A DNA stretch of 6,709 bases, from assembly GCA_023133315.1 (NCBI GenBank), contig JAGLWR010000066.1:1-6709 (forward strand), in the 5' to 3' direction. A program made the position numbers and the translations under genes. Of the stretch, positions 1 through 5,822 are shown in pieces. The notes below the pieces were generated by a model. That model was not told the origin of the DNA, did no database searches, and saw only the letters and a list, made by a program, of their open reading frames with translations. Origin of the DNA: Methanomicrobia archaeon (GTDB lineage: Archaea > Methanobacteriota_B > Thermococci > Methanofastidiosales > B48-G16). Each line of letters starts with the position of its first letter. Positions within the stretch are counted from its first letter, which is position 1.

Positions 1-676
1 CTATATGTTTTGCAGTGATCTCCATGGGATCAATAAGGGGAACATCTAATCTAACGCTTTCCAAAGCCAACGGGATTTCTGTACAGCCTGCTATGACCAT
101 CTCTGATCCTCTATTACTCATCCTTCCGCAGAGATCTCTTAGAAAAGATCTAGCTTCCTTGATCTTACCTTTCTTTATCTCATTGTAAATATTCTCCATA
201 AGCTTTTTCTGTTCTTCTTTTTCTGGTGTTAAAATAGTGTACTGTGTATCTTCAAATATTTTTTGATAGATTTTTGATTCTACCGTTCCAGAGGAAGCCA
301 ACAATCCAATATTTTTTACCTCAGGATATTTTTCTTTAATATGGGCTCTTGTCGTTTCCAGAATACTGATTATCTCAATTTTTGCTTCTTTTCTCAGATC
401 ATCTATGAAATAGTGAGCAGTGTTGCAGGGAATGACTATGAGATCTGCTCCAAAACTTTCCAGTAATCTCAGACTTTCTAAAAGTTTTGGCAAAGGGCTG
501 GGACCTTCTCCCAGTATGTGTTTTGTCCTATCGGGTATTTGGGGATTGCTATCTATAATTATATGGATGTGATCCTGATCTTTTTCCACACAGGTAGCCT
601 TCGTGATTTTTTTGAAAAAGTATATCGTTGCTTCAGGCCCCATGCCTCCAATTATACCAAGTGTTTTATCTTTCAT
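1..676 (-). CDS. Aspartate/glutamate racemase family protein, C-terminus cut by window edge
   Basis: Predicted cofactor-independent amino acid racemase that interconverts L- and D-aspartate or glutamate in the cytoplasm. I translated 225 residues from the ATG at 676; no stop is reached before the left edge. The N-terminus has the family glycine motif LGIIGGMGPEAT (residues 5-16). The two catalytic cysteines are both present: C84 in IPCNTAH (82-88) and C198 in AGCTEIPL (196-203). Family members are about 230 residues, so only a few C-terminal residues should be missing. The start lies 7 bases after the aminotransferase stop, with an AAGTGA-like ribosome site overlapping that stop, so the two genes are very probably co-transcribed and translationally coupled. 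The spacing of the motifs fits the aspartate racemase/YgeA branch rather than MurI glutamate racemase or hydantoin racemase. The exact substrate (Asp, Glu or another amino acid) cannot be read from sequence. The nearby D-glutamate cyclase makes glutamate attractive. Confidence 0.92.
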   Translation of the reverse strand, partial: MKDKTLGIIGGMGPEATIYFFKKITKATCVEKDQDHIHIIIDSNPQIPDRTKHILGEGPSPLPKLLESLRLLESFGADLIVIPCNTAHYFIDDLRKEAKIEIISILETTRAHIKEKYPEVKNIGLLASSGTVESKIYQKIFEDTQYTILTPEKEEQKKLMENIYNEIKKGKIKEARSFLRDLCGRMSNRGSEMVIAGCTEIPLALESVRLDVPLIDPMEITAKHI

Positions 677-683
677 ACACAAT

Positions 684-1832
684 TCACTTGAGAGAGTTCT
701 CTATTTTAATAAAAGCCTCTTCAATTTTCTCATTCGGTGCCGTATATGCCATCCTTAAATGATACTCTCCACATTCACCAAACGCGAAACCTGGCACTGT
801 CGCTACATGTGCCTCTCGTAACAATTTCTTGGCAAATTCTATCGATTTCATTTTAAGATCATACGATGGAAACACGTAAAATGCACCTTTAGGTTTTTTG
901 CACTCAAAAATATCTGATTTTTCTATCAATTTCATGATAAAGTTTCTTCTTTTTCTATATTCCTTCACCATTTTTTGCACAAATCTCTCAGATTCTTCCG
1001 AAACGAGTGCCTCTAATGCTCCCATCTGTGCGAACGCAGTGACACACGATGCCGAGTGCTGGTATATCTTTACCATGCCCTCTATTATATCCTTAGGTGC
1101 ATGCACGTAGCCTAATCTCCACCCCGTCATGGCATGGCTCTTGGAAAATCCGTTGACAGTAATGATATTTTCGTATTCTGATCCAGGACTATAAAACTCA
1201 CCTTCGTAAAGAAGTTTCTCATAGATTTCGTCTGTGAACACGTAACTCCCATTATCTTCAGCAATTTCTACAATCCCCTTTAGTATTTTCGGAGGATACA
1301 CTGCACCTGTAGGATTACAGGGAGAATTTACCACGATCATTTTTGTTGATTTATCCATATGCTCTGTAATGACATCTAAATCAGGAACGAATCCTTCTTC
1401 TTCCTCTGTGGCTATTCTTGTAACTTGTGCCTCTGACAACTCTGCAATGGACTCGTATGAGACCCAAGCAGGATCGAGAAGTACCACATTATCTCCCTTT
1501 TCAAGGATGGCCTGAGCAGCGAGATAAATGCCAAATTTTGCACCCACAGTGACGACTATGTCCTCTGGATCAGCATCAATGTGATTATCATTCTTTAATT
1601 TTCTTGCTATTGCTTTTCTCAGTTCAAAATCCCCTTTCGTCGGCTCGTAATGTGTTTTTCCAGAGTTTAACGCCCTTGTCGCTGCATCTCGTATATTTTT
1701 AGGAGTATCAAAATCTGGTTCACCTGCTCCTAACGATATAATGTCAATGCCTTGTCTCTTTAACATCTTTACTTCGGCATCTATTTCTTCCGTAGCAGAT
1801 GGTCTTAAATTTCTCACTTTTTGGCACAACAT
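684..1832 (-). CDS. Class I/II PLP aminotransferase, aspartate aminotransferase Ibeta type
   Basis: Predicted fold-type I, PLP-dependent aminotransferase moving an amino group between an amino acid (probably aspartate or glutamate) and a 2-oxoacid. The 382 residues are normal for the family and the protein looks complete. Visible landmarks are PSAT (11-14), AGEPDFDTP (36-44), VGAK (96-99), PAWVSYE (121-127), NSPCNPTG (169-176, N173), TDEIY (200-204, D201 and Y204 contacting PLP), FSKSHAMTGWRLGY (229-242, K231 the Schiff-base lysine, R239) and HLRMAY (358-363, R360 for the substrate alpha-carboxylate). The PSAT segment and K99 match positions used for acidic side-chain recognition in thermophilic Ibeta aspartate aminotransferases, which favours Asp/Glu. 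The ATG at 1832 has only a weak GGAT ribosome site, but the N-terminus aligns with the family and an ATG 4 bases upstream is out of frame. A candidate promoter lies about 45 bases upstream. The gene is followed 7 bases later by the racemase. Tyrosine, alanine or prephenate substrates remain possible. Confidence 0.93.
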   Translation of the reverse strand: MLCQKVRNLRPSATEEIDAEVKMLKRQGIDIISLGAGEPDFDTPKNIRDAATRALNSGKTHYEPTKGDFELRKAIARKLKNDNHIDADPEDIVVTVGAKFGIYLAAQAILEKGDNVVLLDPAWVSYESIAELSEAQVTRIATEEEEGFVPDLDVITEHMDKSTKMIVVNSPCNPTGAVYPPKILKGIVEIAEDNGSYVFTDEIYEKLLYEGEFYSPGSEYENIITVNGFSKSHAMTGWRLGYVHAPKDIIEGMVKIYQHSASCVTAFAQMGALEALVSEESERFVQKMVKEYRKRRNFIMKLIEKSDIFECKKPKGAFYVFPSYDLKMKSIEFAKKLLREAHVATVPGFAFGECGEYHLRMAYTAPNEKIEEAFIKIENSLK

Positions 1833-1867
1833 ACATTATCCGTTTATTTTCTGATTTAATATTTTCT

Positions 1868-1883
1868 CCCTATTATAAAAGGC
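1868..1883 (-). promoter_or_regulatory. Candidate promoter (TATA-like box) for aminotransferase-racemase pair
   Basis: On the minus strand this reads GCCTTTTATAATAGGG, about 45 bases before the aminotransferase ATG. It is nearly identical to the box upstream of the threonine synthase-like gene (4403-4388). As an archaeal TATA box it would place transcription start about 20 bases before the ATG. Read as bacterial, TATAAT has a TTAACA 18 bases upstream, so this site alone does not settle the domain of life. A second TATA-like stretch (TTTATAATAATAG, minus strand, about 1942-1929) lies further upstream in the same 160-base gap. Confidence 0.5.
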
Positions 1884-1992
1884 AGAGATAGATCATGTTA
1901 ATGTGGTTTTTCATGGCAGAAGGGGAACTATTATTATAAATCCAATGAATAGAAATATAAAAGGATATTAATAAATAATGGAAAGTTGTTTT

Positions 1993-3006
1993 TCAGCCTT
2001 TATATTTCCTAGTCAGTGCGCCCTTTACACTATATCTCAGGAACTCCACCAATTGTGCATGTAGGGTATCTGGAAGATCATCACAGAATAGGCCTGGATA
2101 TGGACTCCCATTCATGCCCACTCCTCCAGCATCGACACATTCTCTCATAGCTCTGATTTCATATGCTCTGTCGTGGAGAATATCCATATTTTTATTTTTT
2201 CCTGCCAACACCGCTGCGATCCCGTGGGCGCCCCAGTTTGACACCGAGGCAGCCACAAGAATGTCTGTCTCAGTAACGCAGGCAATACCTCCTTTACATG
2301 GGCATTGGCAGCGTTCTCCATAAGCTACTTCTTTTCTCACCGTTTTTATAACTTTTCCCATGCCTATTTCATTGCCACCATCTCCAATTCCTACTGTCAG
2401 TATCTTCTGATTTTTCGCTTCCTCTATCAATACATCAATTTCAGCAGTACATTCTGAGATATCCAATCCTGCCATATTGTGATATATGCCCTTTCTATTT
2501 TTTCCTATTCGCTCTATAGAAATCACCGCTTTCGGTTTGAATTCTTCTACAAGTTCTTTCGATCGCTCTTTTTCCTTGCCTTTGGGAAATTCGACAATGG
2601 TAGCAACGCGCTCATATTTTTGTGCACTCTCAAAGGGTAGTACGTTGAGACCGATTCCTCTCAACGTATGTAGCATCATATTTTCGTACATCTTTTCCAC
2701 TATGATTATTGGTTTTGCACCCAAACTTATGCATAGCGCCCGTGCAAGGGAAGCTGTCCCAATGGGTCCATCTGTTTCTCCTACATTTAGATCTGGATAT
2801 GTGCAACCTGTAGTAATGAATACTGTGTCTCCCTTTTCGATAACGTTTGAGAGTCCTTCAGCTGCTTTAAAGGTGAGCGGTTCATCATTGGAATCCTTTC
2901 GAGCACTTTGATAAATGCATCCGATTGCACCTCTCGCAAGTATATCTGTTGTAATAAGTCTATCTATAGTTTCACCTAATTTTCTCACTATTTCTTTATC
3001 TAACAT
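1993..3006 (-). CDS. D-glutamate cyclase family protein (DUF4392)
   Basis: Predicted homologue of the catalytic domain of mammalian D-glutamate cyclase (DGLUCY/C14orf159), which converts D-glutamate to 5-oxo-D-proline. The 337-residue protein is close to a stand-alone DUF4392 domain. Conserved blocks are GETDGPIGTASLARAL (76-91), IERIGKNRKGIYHNMAG (164-180), GIGDGGNEIGMG (206-217) and SVSNWGAHG (254-262). The GDGGNE-(I/L)-GMGKV and GVSNWG-type motifs are shared with the vertebrate enzyme as I remember it. An unusual cysteine cluster CQCPC (233-237) plus C243 sits between the last two blocks. There is no signal peptide or membrane segment, so it is cytoplasmic. The start is fixed by a strong AGGAGG site 7 bases upstream. 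It follows the PLP enzyme gene by 55 bases, and that gap holds a TATA-like sequence and a perfect palindrome. The racemase two genes on would supply D-glutamate. Family assignment is firm; the reaction is inferred from the animal homologue. Confidence 0.88.
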   Translation of the reverse strand: MLDKEIVRKLGETIDRLITTDILARGAIGCIYQSARKDSNDEPLTFKAAEGLSNVIEKGDTVFITTGCTYPDLNVGETDGPIGTASLARALCISLGAKPIIIVEKMYENMMLHTLRGIGLNVLPFESAQKYERVATIVEFPKGKEKERSKELVEEFKPKAVISIERIGKNRKGIYHNMAGLDISECTAEIDVLIEEAKNQKILTVGIGDGGNEIGMGKVIKTVRKEVAYGERCQCPCKGGIACVTETDILVAASVSNWGAHGIAAVLAGKNKNMDILHDRAYEIRAMRECVDAGGVGMNGSPYPGLFCDDLPDTLHAQLVEFLRYSVKGALTRKYKG

Positions 3007-3013
3007 AGTACTT

Positions 3014-3019
3014 CCTCCT
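3014..3019 (-). promoter_or_regulatory. Strong ribosome binding site of the D-glutamate cyclase gene
   Basis: On the minus strand the sequence is AAGGAGGAAGTACTATG, giving a full AGGAGG core 7 bases before the ATG at 3006. It is the strongest Shine-Dalgarno match in the window and decides the start of this gene. Confidence 0.85.
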
Positions 3020-3038
3020 TATATACCAAAACTAATTG

Positions 3039-3050
3039 ATTCATATGAAT
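3039..3050. promoter_or_regulatory. 12-bp perfect palindrome, possible operator
   Basis: ATTCATATGAAT is its own reverse complement. It lies in the 55-base gap between the PLP enzyme gene and the cyclase gene, directly downstream (minus strand) of the TATA-like TATAAAA at 3057-3051. It would therefore fall between a TATA box and the expected transcription start, a usual place for a repressor site. Palindromes of this length arise by chance in AT-rich DNA, so the role is a guess. Confidence 0.35.
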
Positions 3051-3057
3051 TTTATAC
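3051..3057 (-). promoter_or_regulatory. Possible TATA box ahead of the D-glutamate cyclase gene
   Basis: The minus strand reads TATAAAA just after the stop of the upstream gene and about 45 bases before the cyclase ATG. The spacing would allow an archaeal transcript starting roughly 20-25 bases before the ATG with the AGGAGG site inside its leader. The local sequence is AT-rich, so this is weak, and read-through from the upstream gene is equally plausible. Confidence 0.3.
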
Positions 3058-3061
3058 ATCT

Positions 3062-4330
3062 CTATATTGATATATTATAATATGTTTTCATCACTCCTTT
3101 AAATTTATTCCATTCGCCATTTATAGGAGGAGGTAGTTCTGGAAAATTCTTTGCGATATGATCCGGGTCCTTTAATCCTCCCGTTGTCATTACACAGACC
3201 ACCATACTGTCACTGTCGATATATTCTTCCTCTCTTAATTTTTGTGCTGCTGCGAGGGCTACCGCGGAGGTTGTGCTGGAGTAAATACCCTCTTTTCTAG
3301 CAAAAGAGAGTAGTGCACTCATTATTTCGTCATCTTTAACTGCTACAGCTCTTCCATTTGAATCTTTTATCGCTCTATATGCCTTGTAACTGACCTTAGG
3401 AGCTACAACGTGTCTCGCTATTGTTTTTTTTGGAAATACTTCCTTTATTTTTTCACTCTTGTCAAGAAACGTTTTTGTAAGTGAACCACATGCAGCTGTT
3501 TCTGCTGCAATCATAGCAGGTAAAGAATCAATTAACCCTATCTTATAGAGATCGGTAAACCCTCGCCACACACCATACAGCCCAAAGCCCTGCCCTGTTG
3601 GAACAATTATCTTCTCAGGAACATCCCAGTTAAGCTGTTCGCAGATTTCATAGGCAATTGTCTTGTATCCTTCTTGGCTATAAGGATCACCTGTAGGTGA
3701 CGGTGTATAACTCGAAACAGGGTGACCTTTAAGGATATCCACGCATTTTTTCATCAACTCGTAGCGATCTTCGTATCTTTTTAAATAAATGATTTTTCCT
3801 CCATACGATAATGTCTGTAAGATTGCCTGTTTGGATTCATCTAAATTTTCAAAACTAATTGTTTCTAAATTATATTTAGTACTGTATGCAGATGCTGCGG
3901 CTGCAAGATTCCCTCCTCCTGCTATAAGATATTTAGAGCCAAACCGTCTTGCGACAGAAGCACCAACAGAAACCAATCTATCCTTAAAAGAATACGTAGG
4001 ATTTCTAGATTCGTCTTTTACGAATAGCTTTTTAATCTCTAATTCTGCGCCCAAACTATTACATTCTAACAATGGAGTTTCCCCTTCCCTCAAATCTGTC
4101 TTTATTTCTCTGGAATCTATAGGCAACAGTTCTTCATATTTCCATAAACCAGATCTTTTTCTTTTTTCAAGGGCGTTTTTATCTATTTTTTCTTTAATCA
4201 TTTCATAATCATAGGAAACAATAAGATTTGATGAGAAATTCTCTTCTTTACAATGGGGACATCCTTCAAACATTCTCCCGAGTTCATACTCTTTCCCACA
4301 ATTCAAACACTTTAGATTCGTTTCGTACAT
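3062..4330 (-). CDS. Threonine synthase-like PLP-dependent enzyme with N-terminal Cys4 zinc motif
   Basis: Fold-type II PLP enzyme of the threonine synthase/cysteate synthase group, 422 residues, complete. The N-terminus carries a Cys4 zinc-ribbon-like motif (C8, C11, C24, C27), common in archaeal threonine synthase-like proteins. The PLP lysine is K116 in PTYSFKDR (111-118). Other family marks are GETPL (83-87), VKDE (104-107), EGYKT (220-224), VPTGQG (243-248) and the PLP ring-nitrogen segment TTGGLKDPD (382-390). Two departures stand out: the usual PTGSFKDR has Tyr for Gly at 113, and the PLP-phosphate loop usually near SSGNTG reads GGGNLA (138-143). These suggest a substrate other than O-phosphohomoserine. 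Cysteate synthase, a 2,3-diaminopropionate-forming or another beta/gamma-replacement enzyme are possible. The start at 4330 has a GAGGG site 6 bases upstream and keeps the Cys4 motif. It lies 124 bases after the opine dehydrogenase gene with its own candidate promoter. The family is certain; the specific reaction is unknown. Confidence 0.88.
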   Translation of the reverse strand: MYETNLKCLNCGKEYELGRMFEGCPHCKEENFSSNLIVSYDYEMIKEKIDKNALEKRKRSGLWKYEELLPIDSREIKTDLREGETPLLECNSLGAELEIKKLFVKDESRNPTYSFKDRLVSVGASVARRFGSKYLIAGGGNLAAAASAYSTKYNLETISFENLDESKQAILQTLSYGGKIIYLKRYEDRYELMKKCVDILKGHPVSSYTPSPTGDPYSQEGYKTIAYEICEQLNWDVPEKIIVPTGQGFGLYGVWRGFTDLYKIGLIDSLPAMIAAETAACGSLTKTFLDKSEKIKEVFPKKTIARHVVAPKVSYKAYRAIKDSNGRAVAVKDDEIMSALLSFARKEGIYSSTTSAVALAAAQKLREEEYIDSDSMVVCVMTTGGLKDPDHIAKNFPELPPPINGEWNKFKGVMKTYYNISI

Positions 4331-4336
4331 ACAATT

Positions 4337-4341
4337 CCCTC
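4337..4341 (-). promoter_or_regulatory. Ribosome binding site of the threonine synthase-like gene
   Basis: GAGGG lies 6 bases before the ATG at 4330 on the minus strand. It supports this start, which retains the N-terminal Cys4 motif. Confidence 0.65.
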
Positions 4342-4387
4342 AATAAATAACGTTAGCTTACTTTTTATAACAATCTTTTATTTTTTT

Positions 4388-4403
4388 CCCCTATAATAAA
4401 AGC
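4388..4403 (-). promoter_or_regulatory. Candidate promoter (TATA-like box) for the threonine synthase-like gene
   Basis: The minus strand reads GCTTTTATTATAGGGG, about 60 bases before the ATG at 4330. It shares the pattern CTTTTAT(A/T)ATAGGG with the box ahead of the aminotransferase. No good -35 hexamer is seen at 16-18 bases upstream, which favours an archaeal TATA box. A transcript from here would have a leader of about 35-40 bases. Confidence 0.5.
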
Positions 4404-4454
4404 ACTTGATTGAACAGTTGGAGATATTTTATTTTTTTAACTCAATAATCATTG

Positions 4455-5519
4455 TTAACCTTTTGTCACTAGTTCAAGAATTTCTTCGCAATTCATACCC
4501 ATTATTCCAAGATTATCTACAGTTACCCCTTTTTGCCAGTAGTTCACCGAATCGACGAGAGACCACAAGGATATAAGCCTTTTTGTAGCCTCAGATGGAA
4601 CTCTAAGAAGATCACACATTGATGCAAGAGGAACAAGGCCATAGAGAAGATCTTCCTGTATGTAACTGAATATATTAGGCAGAACGTATTCTTTATAGGC
4701 CTTGCAGTTCCTGATAATTTCATATGTTGAGTTACCCTTCGTCTCATAGTATTCCTTTACCATATCGCGTGCTGGTAATAAATCAAGATTTAGTTTTTGT
4801 ATGAGCTTCATTCTTTCAGCGTCAACGGCATCGATAATTCTGGCAATTTTGGGTGAAATGCCTTCATGATAAAATTTAAATGTATCCTCTTTTTTTTCTA
4901 TCTCTCCGAGATTAAAAAGGGCGATGGGCACGTGGAGTATGGGATTAAAACTTTCGAGACTTGTTTCCAGCACATTGTTTCCTGGAATCAATTGAGGTAA
5001 CACAGGACTGAGTTTTTGATACACTGAAGATGTCTTGGACGCAGGATACGCTGCTATTCTCATTTTCGATTTAATCCCTGAGATTTTTACATGTCCAGGT
5101 TCTACAATTTCACTGGCGAGGGGTAGGAGTGTGGTTTCTGCAATGGTAGTATTACTATATCGAACGCGAGAAAGAAGAAATCGAAGTCTTAGTGCTGCCC
5201 AGTATCCTGTAAAAATAACAACCATTGCGTTTTTTTCGAGATATGAAAGACAACTTTTAATGAGAGGTTCATGCCCAAAAGCTCTGGTGGTAATTAGAAT
5301 GCAATCAACATCTCTGACAATGTTTTTAATATCTGAGGATGCTTTCTGTATTTCGGCAGTGCCTTCGATTACACCAGAAACTTTAAGATTTCCAGATTCT
5401 GCAATTGAAGCAATTTTTTCTGGTGTTCTATTATACAAATTAATTTTATGTCCCCTTAAGGCTAAATATCCGGCAATGCCCTGACCCGCACTACCACCTC
5501 CAAGAACGGCAAATTTCAT
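4455..5519 (-). CDS. Opine dehydrogenase family oxidoreductase (NAD(P)/octopine dehydrogenase type)
   Basis: Predicted NAD(P)H-dependent dehydrogenase that reductively condenses an amino acid with a 2-oxoacid, or runs in reverse and splits such an N-(carboxyalkyl)amino acid. The 354 residues match the two-domain family. The Rossmann N-terminus has LGGGSAGQG (6-14). N30-R31 at the end of the second strand suggest NADPH preference. The C-terminal octopine-dehydrogenase domain shows HVPIALFNLGEIE (196-208), FKFYHEGISPKIARIID (214-230), DAERM (233-237) and YIQEDLLYGLVPL (286-298). H196 and D290 probably correspond to the catalytic His/Asp pair of characterised opine dehydrogenases. The start at 5519 gives the Rossmann strand directly and has an AAAGTGA-like ribosome site. 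It is the first gene of the minus-strand array and diverges from the carbamoyltransferase gene. The substrate cannot be told; the neighbourhood suggests a glutamate, aspartate or diamino acid partner. Confidence 0.9.
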   Translation of the reverse strand: MKFAVLGGGSAGQGIAGYLALRGHKINLYNRTPEKIASIAESGNLKVSGVIEGTAEIQKASSDIKNIVRDVDCILITTRAFGHEPLIKSCLSYLEKNAMVVIFTGYWAALRLRFLLSRVRYSNTTIAETTLLPLASEIVEPGHVKISGIKSKMRIAAYPASKTSSVYQKLSPVLPQLIPGNNVLETSLESFNPILHVPIALFNLGEIEKKEDTFKFYHEGISPKIARIIDAVDAERMKLIQKLNLDLLPARDMVKEYYETKGNSTYEIIRNCKAYKEYVLPNIFSYIQEDLLYGLVPLASMCDLLRVPSEATKRLISLWSLVDSVNYWQKGVTVDNLGIMGMNCEEILELVTKG

Positions 5520-5540
5520 GATAAACTCACTTTAAATTTG

Positions 5541-5554
5541 TATTTTTTATAGAC
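5541..5554 (-). promoter_or_regulatory. Possible TATA box of the opine dehydrogenase gene
   Basis: The minus strand reads GTCTATAAAAAATA, about 30 bases upstream of the ATG at 5519. At archaeal spacing the transcript would begin very near the start codon, which sits awkwardly with the weak AAGTGA ribosome site, so a promoter further upstream in this AT-rich gap is also possible. Confidence 0.3.
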
Positions 5555-5704
5555 TATGAAATAGTTTTCCATACTTATTTATCCTTCCTTTAAAATTTAT
5601 TTTTTTCAAATTTATAACCTCTTCTACTTTCTTATCAAACATTTTTATTTTCTGTTTATACTACCTTACATGGATTATTTATCTAACAAATTTTTAATTC
5701 TTTT

Positions 5705-5720
5705 CTTTATTATAATAGTG
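5705..5720 (+). promoter_or_regulatory. Candidate promoter (TATA-like box) for the carbamoyltransferase gene
   Basis: CTTTATTATAATAGTG resembles the boxes at 4388-4403 and 1868-1883 but faces the other way. It lies about 105 bases before the ATG, giving a leader of about 80 bases that would include the inverted repeat at 5737-5756 and the direct repeat at 5778-5797. A nearer TATA-like TTTAATATA (5785-5793) would start transcription almost at the ribosome site and seems less suited. Confidence 0.4.
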
Positions 5721-5736
5721 ATTTTTTTTATGTCCA

Positions 5737-5756
5737 TATCTCGCTTCATTGAGATA
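5737..5756. repeat. Inverted repeat (6-bp arms, 8-base loop) in the leader of the carbamoyltransferase gene
   Basis: TATCTC (5737-5742) and GAGATA (5751-5756) are perfect complements around an 8-base spacer. It lies 20 bases downstream of the candidate TATA box and could be an operator or a small leader hairpin. No T-run follows, so it is not a classical terminator. The arms are short and chance occurrence is possible. Confidence 0.35.
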
Positions 5757-5777
5757 CAGTACCTAAAATAGTAGGAG

Positions 5778-5797
5778 TAAACCTTTAATATAAACCT
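5778..5797 (+). repeat. Short direct repeat TAAACCT x2 upstream of the carbamoyltransferase gene
   Basis: TAAACCT occurs at 5778-5784 and 5791-5797 (13-base period) and flanks the TATA-like TTTAATATA. A third ACCT lies at 5761-5764. It could be a regulator binding site; it is short and unproven. Confidence 0.3.
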
Positions 5798-5811
5798 GAT
5801 AAGGAAAAAGT

Positions 5812-5816
5812 GGTGA
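5812..5816 (+). promoter_or_regulatory. Ribosome binding site of the carbamoyltransferase gene
   Basis: GGTGA lies 6 bases before the ATG at 5823. This is a good match to the 3' end of 16S rRNA and fixes the start. Confidence 0.75.
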
Positions 5817-5822
5817 GAAAAA

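Larger units (their letters stand above)
5520..5822. other. Divergent intergenic region, 303 bases, about 75-80% AT
   Basis: No coding region was found here. The region separates the opine dehydrogenase and carbamoyltransferase starts and must hold both promoters. It contains TATA-like boxes on both strands, a small inverted repeat at 5737-5756, and a short direct repeat at 5778-5797, each listed separately. The middle part (about 5580-5700) is mostly T-rich on the plus strand and holds nothing else I can name. Confidence 0.7.

Noticed and set aside
1..676. Hydantoin racemase or MurI glutamate racemase
   Set aside because: The GGMGPEAT, PCNTAH and GCTEIPL motifs and their spacing fit the aspartate racemase/YgeA branch better.
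2486..2911. Plus-strand ORF of 141 codons opposite the D-glutamate cyclase gene
   Set aside because: It is a shadow of the minus-strand gene; serine/phenylalanine-rich composition is typical of an antisense frame.
3072..3083. Perfect palindrome ATATTATAATAT
   Set aside because: It is only A and T, lies within the last codons of the threonine synthase-like gene, and is expected by chance at this base composition.
4433..4458. Possible terminator after the opine dehydrogenase gene (CAAT...ATTG)
   Set aside because: The stem is only four pairs of mostly A-T and is followed on the minus strand by A-rich, not T-rich, sequence.
5035..5484. Plus-strand ORF of 149 codons opposite the opine dehydrogenase gene
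   Set aside because: It is antisense to the conserved Rossmann and middle regions and has no independent motif.
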